NCBI RefSeq assembly: GCF_019431355.1
Contig: NZ_CP080269.1
Span: 3,810,501 to 3,874,500 of the forward strand
DNA length: 64,000 nucleotides
Source: Paenibacillus sp. R14(2021)
Lineage (GTDB): Bacteria; Bacillota; Bacilli; Paenibacillales; Paenibacillaceae
Direction of reading: 5' to 3'
Part shown: positions 24,443 to 33,849 of the stretch, piece by piece
Layout of the letters: every line of letters begins with the position of its first letter
How positions within the stretch are numbered: position 1 is the stretch's first letter
Notes under the pieces: model-generated
Seen by the model: the letters and a program-made list of their open reading frames with translations, nothing else
Told to the model about the DNA's origin: nothing
Databases searched by the model: none
Translations under genes and position numbers: made by a program

Positions 24443-27400
24443 TTAGAGGCTGACCTTCACCGTCTTAATCTCGAACGGCGAGAACTGCAAGTCGTAGCCG
24501 TTATCCGTGCCGGTAAGCGGCGCGATCTCCTGCTCCATTAGATCTGCAAGGACAGCAGAAGCATGAGCGATGTTCACGTTCAGCCGAACCGACGCATTAG
24601 CTCCCGATGTCTCATAGAGACGCACGATCAAGGCATTCTCGTCCTCCGCCTTCTTCACGGCTTCGATCATAACGCCGCGGCCTTCGAGCGCGATTGCCGA
24701 GAACCGTTCCGGCAGGACACCGGCTTCCGAGCCGCCTGCAGCGGCGACGGCCAGCGGCGTATTGAACGCATAACCGGCTTTGTAGACCTCCGCTGCGAGG
24801 AAATCTCCTTCATGCGGCAGTACCGCATAGCGGAATTGGTGCTGCGCGCGGTCGCAGGTCGGGTCCGGATACGACGGGCTGCGCAGCAAATGGATGCTGA
24901 TGGTATGCCCGTTTGCGCTGTACCCGTATTTGCAGTCGTTTAAGATCGCCGCGCCGAAGTCTGGCTGCGACAGATCGATCCACTGATGCGCGCAAATTTC
25001 ATCCTTCGCATAATCCCACATCGTGTTGCGGTGCGTCGGGCGCTTTAAGTGTCCGAACTGAATCTCGCAGTTGGCCGCATCCGTGTACACGTTCAGCGGG
25101 AAATTGGCGCGCAGCATTTTGCCGTCTTCCTGCCAGTCCGCTTCGGTGCTGAACACCAGCTGCTTACTGCCTGCCGTCAGCGCGATGTGCTGCGTCAGCG
25201 TAGATTTGCCGTACGCGTAGCGCTGCTCCAGGATCGCCTGCGGTCCGTCGATGCTTGCGCGGCTTTCCGTCAAGGTCATCGGCGTCGATTGCGCCGCGGC
25301 GTAGTCCTCCGGGAAATCCCAAGCGTCGCCGTTATCATGGTAGATGGACAGTACGTTCGCCGTCTCGCCCGGTGCGAGCACTTCACGCTGAAGCGTCTTG
25401 TCGTATATCGAGCTGATGCTACCGTCCGGATTGAATGTCACGCGGATGAGCTCGTTCTCAAGCAGATCATCGGCCGCTTGAAGCTCGAATGCCGGCTGCT
25501 CAGGCAGCGAGGCCATGTCCACGACTCCGTAGCCCATGGCAGGAACGTCAGCTTGCAGCCATTGGCCGCCCGTCGTACGCACCCATTCCTTGCGGTCCCA
25601 TGGCAGCGAGTTGAACATCACCGCCGGATTCGCCGCGCTTGTCGTTGCAACCGCGGAAGCGGCGTCCTTATAAGCGGCCGCCGTCAGCTCGTTGACGCGG
25701 CTTAGCAGCACTTCATAGCGTGCCAGCGATTCGTCGAAGACGCGCGTGATCGATGAGCCCGGGAGAATGTCGTGGAACTGGTAGAGCAGCACTTCTTTCC
25801 AAATCGTCTCCAGCTCCTTGGCCGGATATTCGCCTTTACCCGCGGCGATGGCGAGCGATGCCGCGAATTCCAATTCGCGCAGCGCCTTCTCCAGCTTGCG
25901 GTTGAACCGCTTGTTGCGTGCTTGGCTGGTGAGCGTGCCTTGATGCTTCTCCAGGTACAGCTCGCCCTTCCATGTCTTGTAGCGCTGGCTGTTCGTATTC
26001 AGCTTGTCGAAGAAGGTAATGGCCGGCTCCTGCTTCACGGGAATTAGCCCCTGCAGATTCTTCACGCGCGCCAGCCGCTCCAGATGCTCTTCGCCTGGGC
26101 CGCCGCCGCCGTCACCGATACCGAAAACGACCAGGCAATGGTCGGATACATTCTTGTCGTAGTAGTCCCGCTCCGCCTTAATGATGGAACGCGGAAGCGC
26201 CGGACCGTTGTACGTATCCTCCGGCGGCAGATGCGTCAGCACGCTCGTGCCGTCGATGCCTTCCCAGAAGAACGTATGATGCGGATGATCGTTGTGCACG
26301 CTCCACGACAGCTTCTGCGTCATGACGTAGTCGACGCCTGACTGCTTCAGCAGCTGAGGCAAGCTTGCCGTATAGCCGAAAATATCCGGCACCCACAGCA
26401 TGCGCATATCGAGGCCGAATTCTTCTTTGAAGAACCGTTTGCCGTGCAGAATCTGGCGTATGAGCGCCTCGCCGCCCGCGATGTTGGAGTCCGGCTCCAC
26501 CCACATCGCGCCCTGCACTTCCCAGCGTCCTTCCGCAATGCGCTGCTTGATCTGCGCATACAGCTTCGGATGCTGCTCCTTCACCCACTGGTACAGCTGC
26601 GGCTGGCTCGCGCCAAACACGTAGTCAGGGTATTTCTCCATCATACGCAGCACGGTCGCGAAGGTCCGCGCGCCTTTACGGAATGTTTCGCGGATCGGCC
26701 ACAGCCAGGCCAAGTCGATATGCGCGTGGCCAACAGCCGTTGCTGTCATCGTCGGATCGCCGCCCTGCTTGGCAAGCTCGGCCGCCAGCACCTGACGCGC
26801 CTTCGCAATAACCTCCACCGACGGATCCCGCAATAGGAGATGAACATCATAAAGTGCTTGAAGAATACGCGCCGTCCGCGCGGACTTGTCGTCGATATGC
26901 TCGGCATAATCAAGCAGCACTTCGTAATCGTAATACAGCTGGCGAGTGTCCTCATGACAGATAGCAATGTCCGCTTCCTTCACGGTTCCGCTACGGTAGA
27001 AGCCGAATAAATCATTGTTCCCGGCATCTGCCCACAAATCCACGGTCTCGCCGCCGACAGCCGACGCAAGCAGCGGGAATACGCGCTTGCCCGGCAGACC
27101 CAGCGTCAGGTCGAACTCCGAGTTCACGTTCGTCAAGCCTTGCACCGGCGTACCTTCCTCGTCAAAGATGCAGAGCTCGCCGTTTACATCGATCAGCAGC
27201 ACGACTTTGCTGCCGGCCGCTTCGCGAGGCACCAGCCCTTTAAAATGAAACCAAGCGCAGTCCCACAGCTCGCCCCATTTGTCGCCGGCTTTCAATTCCA
27301 GACGCTGCCCGGATTCGCGCTCCGCGAACACGACCGGCTCCTTCGTTGCATAAGCCGTCATTTCAAGCGGTGCGAGTTTCGTGTAAATACGGGACTCGAT

Positions 27401-27460
27401 TCCTTTCAGCGTATTGCGAAGAACGTCCAATTTAATCGGTGTGTAAGGCATATCGTTCAT
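24443..27460 (-). CDS. Alpha-mannosidase, glycoside hydrolase family 38
   Basis: 1005 residues from the ATG six bases after AAAGGA; the frame stays open 120 bases above without a good site. GH38 catalytic domain with zinc ligands in VGHAHIDLAWLWPIRET (about residue 233) and the nucleophile Asp in WVPDIFGYTASLP (about 350), then the helical bundle and long beta domains. No signal peptide: it acts on short alpha-mannosides in the cytoplasm. The promoter region at 27461-27761 is very AT-rich. The regulator at 28959 (GntR/LacI type) is near but not adjacent, and no transporter gene adjoins it, so the sugar supply is unknown. Confidence 0.93.
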   Translation of the reverse strand: MNDMPYTPIKLDVLRNTLKGIESRIYTKLAPLEMTAYATKEPVVFAERESGQRLELKAGDKWGELWDCAWFHFKGLVPREAAGSKVVLLIDVNGELCIFDEEGTPVQGLTNVNSEFDLTLGLPGKRVFPLLASAVGGETVDLWADAGNNDLFGFYRSGTVKEADIAICHEDTRQLYYDYEVLLDYAEHIDDKSARTARILQALYDVHLLLRDPSVEVIAKARQVLAAELAKQGGDPTMTATAVGHAHIDLAWLWPIRETFRKGARTFATVLRMMEKYPDYVFGASQPQLYQWVKEQHPKLYAQIKQRIAEGRWEVQGAMWVEPDSNIAGGEALIRQILHGKRFFKEEFGLDMRMLWVPDIFGYTASLPQLLKQSGVDYVMTQKLSWSVHNDHPHHTFFWEGIDGTSVLTHLPPEDTYNGPALPRSIIKAERDYYDKNVSDHCLVVFGIGDGGGGPGEEHLERLARVKNLQGLIPVKQEPAITFFDKLNTNSQRYKTWKGELYLEKHQGTLTSQARNKRFNRKLEKALRELEFAASLAIAAGKGEYPAKELETIWKEVLLYQFHDILPGSSITRVFDESLARYEVLLSRVNELTAAAYKDAASAVATTSAANPAVMFNSLPWDRKEWVRTTGGQWLQADVPAMGYGVVDMASLPEQPAFELQAADDLLENELIRVTFNPDGSISSIYDKTLQREVLAPGETANVLSIYHDNGDAWDFPEDYAAAQSTPMTLTESRASIDGPQAILEQRYAYGKSTLTQHIALTAGSKQLVFSTEADWQEDGKMLRANFPLNVYTDAANCEIQFGHLKRPTHRNTMWDYAKDEICAHQWIDLSQPDFGAAILNDCKYGYSANGHTISIHLLRSPSYPDPTCDRAQHQFRYAVLPHEGDFLAAEVYKAGYAFNTPLAVAAAGGSEAGVLPERFSAIALEGRGVMIEAVKKAEDENALIVRLYETSGANASVRLNVNIAHASAVLADLMEQEIAPLTGTDNGYDLQFSPFEIKTVKVSL

Positions 27461-27761
27461 GCACCATCCTTTAGTCATCATGCTATAGCATAATAATATA
27501 TTATATATGTATAATAGATCAATTGTTTTGCGAAAATAATAAGATGCCTTTTCTATTTCCTCATCATGTCCATCGATCAATCTTTGTCCGTCTGCGGCCG
27601 TTTATGCTGCCATGTCGATATTTCGCGTGGATTTCATTCGCATTGCCTATAGACGTTCTTGTTTCTTAAGCGCTACCATGAAGAATACATGCGTCTTCCA
27701 GTTTCTAGAGGCTCCTCTTAGGTCATGTGCGCCTTCAAACCACAACAATACGAGGTGAACC
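27461..27761. promoter_or_regulatory. Divergent control region of the alpha-mannosidase and nucleotidyltransferase-like genes
   Basis: No gene seen. The mannosidase side (27480-27525) is almost pure A/T with the near-palindrome TAATATATTA and several possible -10 elements. TTGATC followed by TATTAT at 18 bp on the minus strand is the best promoter guess. No cre or recognised operator was found. Confidence 0.35.
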
Positions 27762-28808
27762 ATGCAAATCAAAGCGGCTAAGCAGACTGCGATTCGATGG
27801 GTAATGGAGCATGCGAGCACGGAAATCGGCTTTCGAGGCGCTTATTTCAGCGGTTCGACGATTGGAATGTCTGATTGGGCAGAGCTTCCACCTTCTTCCG
27901 ATATCGACATCGTAATCGTGACGGCAGGGGACGTAGCGCCGCCCAAGCTCGGGAAATTTCTGTACAGCGGCGTTCTGCTCGAAGTCACCTACTTGAGCAG
28001 GAGAGAGCTTGCTTCAGCGGAGGAAGTGTTGGGATCGTATCATCTGGCAGGCAGCTTCCGGATGGACACGATTATTGCCGACCCCGAGGGCTATCTGCGC
28101 AAGCTGCAAGCTGATGTTGCCCGCCATTACGCCGAAGCAGCCTGGGTTCGACGCCGTTGCAGTGATGCGCTGCTGCGCATCGAGAATGGGCTGCGCGCCA
28201 TCGACGCGGATGCGCCGCTGCATGACAAGGTTACGTCATGGCTGTTCCCGACAGGCGTAACGACGCATGTCATCCTCGTTGCCGCGCTCCGCAATCCGAC
28301 CGTGCGGCTGCGCTATCTTGCGGCGCGGGAAACGCTGGCGGATTATGGGCAATCCGAGCTTTACAGCGAATTCATGCGCTTGCTCGGATGTACGAACCTA
28401 ACCCCCGAGCGGGCGGAGGCGCACCTTGACGAGCTAAGCTGCACCTTCGACCTTGCCGCCGCAGCCGGTAGGACGCCGTTCTTCTTCAGCTCGGACATCA
28501 CACCTGCCGCGCGCTCCATCGCCATCGACGGAAGCCGCGCGCTCATTCAGGACGGCAGCCACCGCGAGGCGGTATTTTGGATAATCGCAACCTTTGCCCG
28601 CTGTCATAAAATATTAGCCGCGGACGCGCCGGGGTGGCATGCCGAACGTTTACCCGCCTTCCAAGCCGCCATCGCGGAGCTCGGCATCACGTCTACCGCG
28701 GAGCTCTTCAAGCGCGCGGAAGCCGTTACAGCGTTTCTGCCCGCACTGCGCGAAGCTGCCGAAGCCATCCTGTCGAATAATCCGGCAGTCGTTCATGGGA
28801 CGGCTTAA
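27762..28808 (+). CDS. Nucleotidyltransferase-superfamily-like protein, unknown role
   Basis: 348 residues, ATG after ACGAGGTG. GAYFSGSTIGMSDWAELPPS followed by SDIDIVIV gives the GS...DxD pattern of DNA polymerase beta-like nucleotidyltransferases near residues 30-52. A third acidic residue could be in VLLEVTYL. The C-terminal 200 residues are helical. Relatives include drug nucleotidylyltransferases and MNT-type antitoxin enzymes, but the long helical tail fits neither well and no partner toxin is adjacent. Confidence in the fold is moderate, in a specific function low. Convergent with the regulator at 28959; no clear terminator in the 150-bp gap. Confidence 0.7.
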   Translation: MQIKAAKQTAIRWVMEHASTEIGFRGAYFSGSTIGMSDWAELPPSSDIDIVIVTAGDVAPPKLGKFLYSGVLLEVTYLSRRELASAEEVLGSYHLAGSFRMDTIIADPEGYLRKLQADVARHYAEAAWVRRRCSDALLRIENGLRAIDADAPLHDKVTSWLFPTGVTTHVILVAALRNPTVRLRYLAARETLADYGQSELYSEFMRLLGCTNLTPERAEAHLDELSCTFDLAAAAGRTPFFFSSDITPAARSIAIDGSRALIQDGSHREAVFWIIATFARCHKILAADAPGWHAERLPAFQAAIAELGITSTAELFKRAEAVTAFLPALREAAEAILSNNPAVVHGTA

Positions 28809-28958
28809 CGGCTTATCTATTCCACCTTGCCTCTCAGCCCTCCAGCAGTCGGATGACGGCATCAATTACGGCCTGTGGTCGGTCGATTTGTGAAAAAGAG
28901 AAAGAATTCCGCTAATTATTTCCTATTTTTTTGCATTCGCGGCTTACCTGTCTTAAGA

Positions 28959-30134
28959 CTATTCCCTTGGTGCAGCCGTCGTGCCCCTAACAACCAGCAT
29001 CGGCTCCAGCACGATCCGGTTGTACGCCGGCACGCTGCCCACGCCGTCCGCTTGCAAAATTGCCGCCATTAGCTCGCCGGCGCGACGGCCGATTTCGCCT
29101 TCATGCTGGTCAATGTACGTGAAGATTCCCTGCTCGTCCAGCATGCCCCGGCTTGGATTATCGAAGGTCACGACGGAGAGGTCGCCCGGCATGTTCAAGC
29201 CAGCGGCTTTGGCAACGGCGGCAATATGCAGGCCAAGCGTGCTGTTGAGCGCAATATAAGCCGTAGCCGCGCGGCTTGTGATCAATTGGACCAGCGGATG
29301 GTCGGCGTCAAGCCCGGCATCCCGCACGTCGAAATTCGTCAGCAGCAGCGCAGGGTTAATTAATGCTTCCTTCTCCTTCAAGGCGTTCATATAGCCGTTG
29401 ATCCGGTCGTCGACGGATACCGCCGATAGCGGGGTGTCCGTGCAGATCGCGATATTTCTGTGGCCGAGTGACCACAGGTGGTCGACCGCGAGCTTAGCGG
29501 CAAGCGCACTGTCCGCATGAACCGTATTCGTCTCGACGCCGGGCAAATATCGGTCGATCAGCACGAACGGATAACCGTTCATTTTGAGCGTAATGATTTC
29601 TTCGTTGTACACATCCGCATCCACAGGGAAAATAATAAGCCCGTCAACGCTGTCACGCAGCTCCCGTATAAGCTCTTTCTCCCGTTCCTTGGAATTGAAC
29701 GTGAACATGATGGACAGCGAGCAACCCCCGCTCTCCAGCGAATCCGTTATGCCCGCGAGCAGACGGATGGCAAAATAATCGCTGACCGAGGGGATGATAA
29801 GGCCAACCTTAGGCCGTTCTCGCCGCTTCTCCGCTTGCATAGGCTGGACAAGCTGAGCAGGCTGGGCAGACTCGAGGGCCGCTGCGGCGGCCGCAACAAT
29901 CACACCCTCTGGATCGCATTTCACGTAAGTGCCGCGCCCCGGAATCCGATAAATCCACCCTTCCCGCGCCAGTTCGCTGAGCGCATTAGCGACCGTAATC
30001 CGACTGACGTCGAACTGCTCCAGAAGCTCCTTCTCCGTTGGAATTTTGTCGTCGGCAAGCAGCCGGCCCGTCCGAATTTCGTCTTTAAAGTGATTCTGAA
30101 TTTGAACATACAGCGGTTCCCGATCCGAATTCAA
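28959..30134 (-). CDS. GntR-type regulator with LacI-type sugar-sensing domain (AraR architecture)
   Basis: 391 residues from a TTG nine bases after GGGAGG; a frame open another 69 codons upstream runs through AT-rich promoter DNA and is unlikely. The N-terminal winged helix has REPLYVQIQNHFKDEIRTGR and IPTEKELLEQFDVSRITVAN. An Ala/Gln-rich linker leads to a periplasmic-binding-like domain with VGLIIPSVSDYF and SVVTFDNPSRGMLDEQGIF. This is the AraR arrangement; it should bind a sugar and release DNA. The nearest sugar gene is the alpha-mannosidase at 24443, a possible but unproven target. Confidence 0.85.
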   Translation of the reverse strand: MNSDREPLYVQIQNHFKDEIRTGRLLADDKIPTEKELLEQFDVSRITVANALSELAREGWIYRIPGRGTYVKCDPEGVIVAAAAAALESAQPAQLVQPMQAEKRRERPKVGLIIPSVSDYFAIRLLAGITDSLESGGCSLSIMFTFNSKEREKELIRELRDSVDGLIIFPVDADVYNEEIITLKMNGYPFVLIDRYLPGVETNTVHADSALAAKLAVDHLWSLGHRNIAICTDTPLSAVSVDDRINGYMNALKEKEALINPALLLTNFDVRDAGLDADHPLVQLITSRAATAYIALNSTLGLHIAAVAKAAGLNMPGDLSVVTFDNPSRGMLDEQGIFTYIDQHEGEIGRRAGELMAAILQADGVGSVPAYNRIVLEPMLVVRGTTAAPRE

Positions 30135-30347
30135 AAGTTTCAGCCTCCCGACTCCATATATAAAAGTTATATCAAATATATCATATATTGGATAGTGAGG
30201 GAATTCGAAATCTGCAGATTTGAAGAATTGCAGATAAAAAAGGGGTAGAAGGATACAATAATAGAAGGATAGAGGGATAGAGGGAGGGGATGAACGAGGA
30301 GGCGAAAACGAAAGCCCGCTGCGGCAATAAATACGCCGCAACAGCGT
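30135..30347. promoter_or_regulatory. AT-rich upstream region of the GntR/LacI-type regulator gene
   Basis: Contains overlapping TATATCA repeats (30166-30190), likely the regulator gene's promoter or operator, then purine-rich DNA. No coding gene is supported. Confidence 0.35.
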
Positions 30348-30480
30348 TCATGCTCCGCTGCGTGCGTGGAGAGATGGGATTCCGCCCACGGTTTCTCGCG
30401 ATCGACGCAAAACCAGCTTCGGCTCGGCAACTTGCATCAATGTAAGCAGGACCGGCTGATGGCGCTGTAAATTCACAAAT
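30348..30480 (-). pseudogene. Possible relic of a LacI-family C-terminus
   Basis: On the minus strand a short frame without any start reads FVNLQRHQPVLLTLMQVAE, then PKLVLRRSRETVGG, and stops at 30350-30348. The EPKLVLRRS ending is typical of LacI-family regulators (compare EPMLVVRGTTAAP in the intact regulator just downstream). No upstream part of such a gene was found. It may be the remains of an older regulator, or a chance match. Confidence 0.35.
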
Positions 30481-30713
30481 AACAACGTAAAACCGCCTCG
30501 GCTCTCCCTAACTCGCCGCTGGCTTCATTGTGGATCCTGCAATTACGCCGCTGAAGCATCGAAAATACGGAAAAATCATCGAAAAAAGTGGGTGGATTTC
30601 GCCGGGTTACGACCAAAAAACCCAGCATTCGCGCGGGTTTGAGTTGCTTCGCGGAATGCTCTGTCATATGCCCGAAAAAGATGGAGGGCATGTCAGGTAT
30701 GGCTTGAACACAT

Positions 30714-30746
30714 ACAAAAAAACCGCCGAATGAAAGATTCGGCGGT
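30714..30746 (-). terminator. Terminator of greA
   Basis: Minus strand ACCGCCGAAT-CTTTC-ATTCGGCGGT followed by TTTTTTTG: a perfect 10-bp stem with a T-run, 36 bp past the greA stop. Confidence 0.9.
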
Positions 30747-30781
30747 CCGCGCTTACTCCCCCACCTTCGCGGGGAGATGCA

Positions 30782-31252
30782 TTATTTGATTTCAAGCAGC
30801 TTGTATTCGATGACGCCTACTGGGGCATTGACGCTGATCCGTGCCCCGACCCGTTTCCCAAGCAATTCCTTGCCGAGCGGGCTTTCGTACGATATTTTAT
30901 TATCCTGCACGTTGGCCTCCGCCGGAGCTACGATCTGATATTCGATTTTCTCATCGAACTCGACATCGTGCAGGACGACCGAAGCGCCGATGCCAACATT
31001 GCTTTGGTCGGTAGCTTCCACGACGCGCGCAGTGGCCAGCATTTTCTCAAGCACAAGGACACGCGTTTCGAGGAACGCCTGATCCTCCTTGGCTGAATGG
31101 TATTCGCTGTTCTCCTTCAAGTCGCCGTAGCTGATCGCAAGCTTGATCCGTGCCGCCAGCTCCTTGCGTTTGACGTATTTGAGATCGTCGAGTTCCTCCT
31201 GCAATTTAGCGAACCCTTCTTTGGTCAATACCACTTCTTCGTTCTTCGACAT
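30782..31252 (-). CDS. greA: Transcription elongation factor GreA
   Basis: 156 residues, normal length. The N-terminal coiled coil has the tip acidic pair in YGDLKENSEYHSAKEDQAF (Asp/Glu residues that enter the polymerase secondary channel), and the C-terminal FKBP-like domain ends SPLGKELLGKRVGARISV. It rescues backtracked RNA polymerase by stimulating transcript cleavage. ATG after AACGGGAGCGG. Monocistronic with its own strong terminator. Confidence 0.95.
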   Translation of the reverse strand: MSKNEEVVLTKEGFAKLQEELDDLKYVKRKELAARIKLAISYGDLKENSEYHSAKEDQAFLETRVLVLEKMLATARVVEATDQSNVGIGASVVLHDVEFDEKIEYQIVAPAEANVQDNKISYESPLGKELLGKRVGARISVNAPVGVIEYKLLEIK

Positions 31253-31389
31253 ATATCGTTACCGCTCCCGTTCCTTGTGATGCCTCTATCTTAACCCATT
31301 TCGGGCGGTTTGTCCGAGTAATCCCAACATTTACCCCATCAAAATAGTCTTAACCAAAGCGTCCTGCCCTATAAGGCCGAACAGCAAAA

Positions 31390-31411
31390 AGACATCTGCA
31401 TCCAGATGTCT
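31390..31411 (-). terminator. Terminator of the 87-residue gene
   Basis: Minus strand AGACATCTG-GATG-CAGATGTCT then TTTTTG, 33 bp past the stop at 31445. Confidence 0.8.
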
Positions 31412-31444
31412 CATCATTCCTGCTAGATATGACGCTTCCTCACA

Positions 31445-31708
31445 TTAGATATCGATCGCCACATGCGTCTTGCTGTAATGGCTCACGCCGCCGCTGCCGA
31501 CCCACACCTTGCCGCCTTTCCTGAACGTAAGCAGCTTCGACGCGCCTGTCGAGAGCAGCACGGTCACCGAGGCGCCCGTACGTTTGGCTTCGTACACGAA
31601 GTACCCCGAACGGATGACGTAAGAATCCCAGTTCCGATCGAACTCCGAGCGAACCACGCGATTGGAATAGACCTGATTTTCCCGGTTCATTGCCTTTGTC
31701 TTTGCCAT
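31445..31708 (-). CDS. Small basic protein, unknown function
   Basis: 87 residues starting MAKTKAMNRENQVYSNRVV. Basic, with a beta-rich core (SYVIRSGYFVYEAKR, VTVLLSTGASKLLTF) and ending HYSKTHVAIDI. No signal peptide or membrane helix. The start ATG has GCGGGG close by, and a second in-frame ATG at codon 7 follows AAAGG, so the exact start is uncertain. A clear terminator follows. I do not recognise a family. Confidence 0.6.
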   Translation of the reverse strand: MAKTKAMNRENQVYSNRVVRSEFDRNWDSYVIRSGYFVYEAKRTGASVTVLLSTGASKLLTFRKGGKVWVGSGGVSHYSKTHVAIDI

Positions 31709-31791
31709 ATCCCCGCTATCATCCCTCTCACTAATAAGTAACTAGAATATCTTATTCTGAGAGATTCAATTCGGTTTGGGCAGCTGACCGG

Positions 31792-32853
31792 TTACCCGGA
31801 AGCTTTCATTTGTTTACTCCGCAGCTGCCCGCAGGCTGCATCGATATCGGTTCCATGCTCCAACCGTACGCTTACGCTCACACCTTGTTTCTTGAGCGTG
31901 TCGTAGAAGCCTTTAATCGATTCCTGTTCACTTCGCTGGTATTGACTGTGTTCATCAACAGGATTGTACGGAATTAGATTCACATTGACGTTCGGCCGGC
32001 GGCCGCCGATCAGCTCTGCAAGCTCCAGCGCCTGCTCGCCGGCGTCGTTAACGCCCCGCAGCAAAATGTATTCCAGCGTTATGCGGCGCTTGTTCTTGCT
32101 GATGTAATAATCGATCGCCGCCATTAGTTTCTCGATTGGAATCGCCCGGTTGATCTTCATAATCCGCGTGCGCAGCTCGTTGTTCGGCGCATGAAGCGAG
32201 ATCGCCAGGTTGACGCCTAAATTCCGGTCCGTGAATGCAATAATCTTGTCGGCCAAGCCGCTTGTTGATACCGTGATATGCTTGGCGCCGATCGCCAGCC
32301 CCTTGTGATCCTTGATTACGTCAAGGAAGTCGACGAGGTTCTCAAAATTATCGAACGGTTCGCCGATGCCCATAACAACCACATGGCTGACCCGTTCTCC
32401 TTGGCCGGCAGCATCCAAATACAGCTGCACCTTCATGATTTGCTCGGCGATTTCGCCCGCAGACAAGTCACGGCTCTTGCTGAGCAGACCGCTCGCGCAG
32501 AAGCTGCATCCGATATTGCAGCCCACCTGCGTGGTTACGCAGACGGACAAGCCAAACTTATGCCGCATCAGTACCGTTTCAATGAGATTGCCGTCCTGCA
32601 GCTTAAACAGAAACTTCACGGTCCCGTCCGAGGATTCCTGTTTGGTATGCTCGGTCATCGTCACGAACGTATAGTGCTCTGCGAGCAGCGCAAGACTTGC
32701 TGCATTCACATCGGTCATCGCTTCGAATGCCGTGACCCGCTTCCGATAGAGCCACTCCCACACCTGCAAGGCTCTAGACCCCTTGTGTCCGTTCTCCAGC
32801 ATCCAACCGCTCAGCTGTTCCCGCGTCATTCCGTATATAGAAGGTTTGTTCAT
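31792..32853 (-). CDS. rlmN: 23S rRNA (A2503-C2)/tRNA methyltransferase RlmN, radical SAM
   Basis: 353 residues from the ATG six bases after AGAGGA; a further 70 codons upstream are open but unsupported. The radical-SAM cluster motif is [13 protein letters not shown] (CxxxCxxC, near residue 110). [28 protein letters not shown] and the C-terminal [11 protein letters not shown] with the catalytic Cys follow in family order. It methylates C2 of A2503 in 23S rRNA and of A37 in some tRNAs. Cfr-type resistance enzymes share this fold, but the CVTTQVGC and VLMRH segments match RlmN rather than Cfr. Confidence 0.9.
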   Translation of the reverse strand: MNKPSIYGMTREQLSGWMLENGHKGSRALQVWEWLYRKRVTAFEAMTDVNAASLALLAEHYTFVTMTEHTKQESSDGTVKFLFKLQDGNLIETVLMRHKFGLSVCVTTQVGCNIGCSFCASGLLSKSRDLSAGEIAEQIMKVQLYLDAAGQGERVSHVVVMGIGEPFDNFENLVDFLDVIKDHKGLAIGAKHITVSTSGLADKIIAFTDRNLGVNLAISLHAPNNELRTRIMKINRAIPIEKLMAAIDYYISKNKRRITLEYILLRGVNDAGEQALELAELIGGRRPNVNVNLIPYNPVDEHSQYQRSEQESIKGFYDTLKKQGVSVSVRLEHGTDIDAACGQLRSKQMKASG

Positions 32854-33030
32854 ACCTGATCCTCTTTTCACTAACCAACGTCTCTCGTTACCTCCAATCA
32901 TTTTCCCAAAATTCAAGCAGGAAAACAAGGGTGGAACACTTTTTGCCAAATGGGCGGCCCGCCGACGATAACGCCTCGTTTTTCCTATTAACGCCCATCC
33001 GCCTTCCGCAGCCCCGTCCTCCCACGGCAG

Positions 33031-33066
33031 AAAACCCTTGAACCGGCGGCAGTGCCGGCCCAAGGG
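33031..33066 (-). terminator. Terminator of the DJ-1/PfpI-like gene
   Basis: Minus strand CCCTTG...CAAGGG outer arms with an inner CCGGC/GCCGG type stem, followed by TTTTC, next to the stop at 33074. Confidence 0.6.
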
Positions 33067-33073
33067 CTTCCTT

Positions 33074-33655
33074 TCATCCTATGGCGGATGCGCCGGAATA
33101 ATACGGGTAATGCATCTGCTCCTGCACCCGGCGGGTGAAATCTCTGTCCGTCAGCGACTCGACGACATACAGACCGAGGTCGATCGATGCCGAGACACCG
33201 CCGCCCGTAAATACGTCGCCGTCCCGCACGAAGCGTTCCTTGACGACCTCGGCGCAGTAAGGCTGAAGCAGCTCATAGGCAGAAGCGTTCGTCGTGGCCC
33301 GCTTCCCCTGCAGTAATCCCGCTGCCCCCAGCAGCAGAGCCCCTGTGCAGACAGACACCTTCATCTCCGCTTCCCGGGCCGTTCGAAGCCAGGACAGGAA
33401 GCCTTCGTCGTACTGCAATCTGCGCGTCGGCATGCCGCCGGGCACAAAGACCAAATCATAACCCGACAGATCCGGCTTTACATGCGAAATGCTGATCGAC
33501 ATGCCGCGGTCATCCGTTATTCGGGACTGATCCGCGCAATAATGCCAGATCATGTCCGCATCGGCGCCCAGGACCCTCATCCATGTTATCGCTTCCTGGA
33601 AACCTGAAAAATCCAGCAGCGTGAACCCGTCAAACAACACATAAGCCAGCTTCAT
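33074..33655 (-). CDS. DJ-1/PfpI superfamily protein (isonitrile hydratase-like)
   Basis: 193 residues from the ATG behind AGGTG; an upstream extension of 46 codons lacks a site. It starts [19 protein letters not shown], keeps the nucleophile-elbow Cys in [16 protein letters not shown] (about residue 101) with the family's acidic residue near the N-terminus (DFSG), and has [16 protein letters not shown]. There is no C-terminal AraC domain, so it is the enzyme-only form. Close relatives include isonitrile hydratases and glyoxalase-like proteins; the substrate is unknown. Confidence 0.85.
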   Translation of the reverse strand: MKLAYVLFDGFTLLDFSGFQEAITWMRVLGADADMIWHYCADQSRITDDRGMSISISHVKPDLSGYDLVFVPGGMPTRRLQYDEGFLSWLRTAREAEMKVSVCTGALLLGAAGLLQGKRATTNASAYELLQPYCAEVVKERFVRDGDVFTGGGVSASIDLGLYVVESLTDRDFTRRVQEQMHYPYYSGASAIG

Positions 33656-33849
33656 CCTCGACACCTGCCCTCTCCATGCATCATATAGAGAAATCAAAAA
33701 AGCATCCGATTCATGAGAATCGCATACTTTTGCCCAGGCGTACGGCCGTTTGCTGCGTGCTCCCTCATGGTTATCCATGTTTACGCCAGTCACACGCAGG
33801 TTGAATTTTCTATTATTTTACATCCATTCCACTGGATATACAAGAGCTG

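Noticed and set aside
30473..30691. 72-codon minus-strand open frame
   Set aside because: No ribosome site, no recognisable features; it partly overlaps the possible LacI relic in another frame.
31792..32853. A Cfr/Clb-type resistance methyltransferase
   Set aside because: The CVTTQVGC and VLMRH segments and overall pattern fit RlmN; Cfr-specific segments were not seen.
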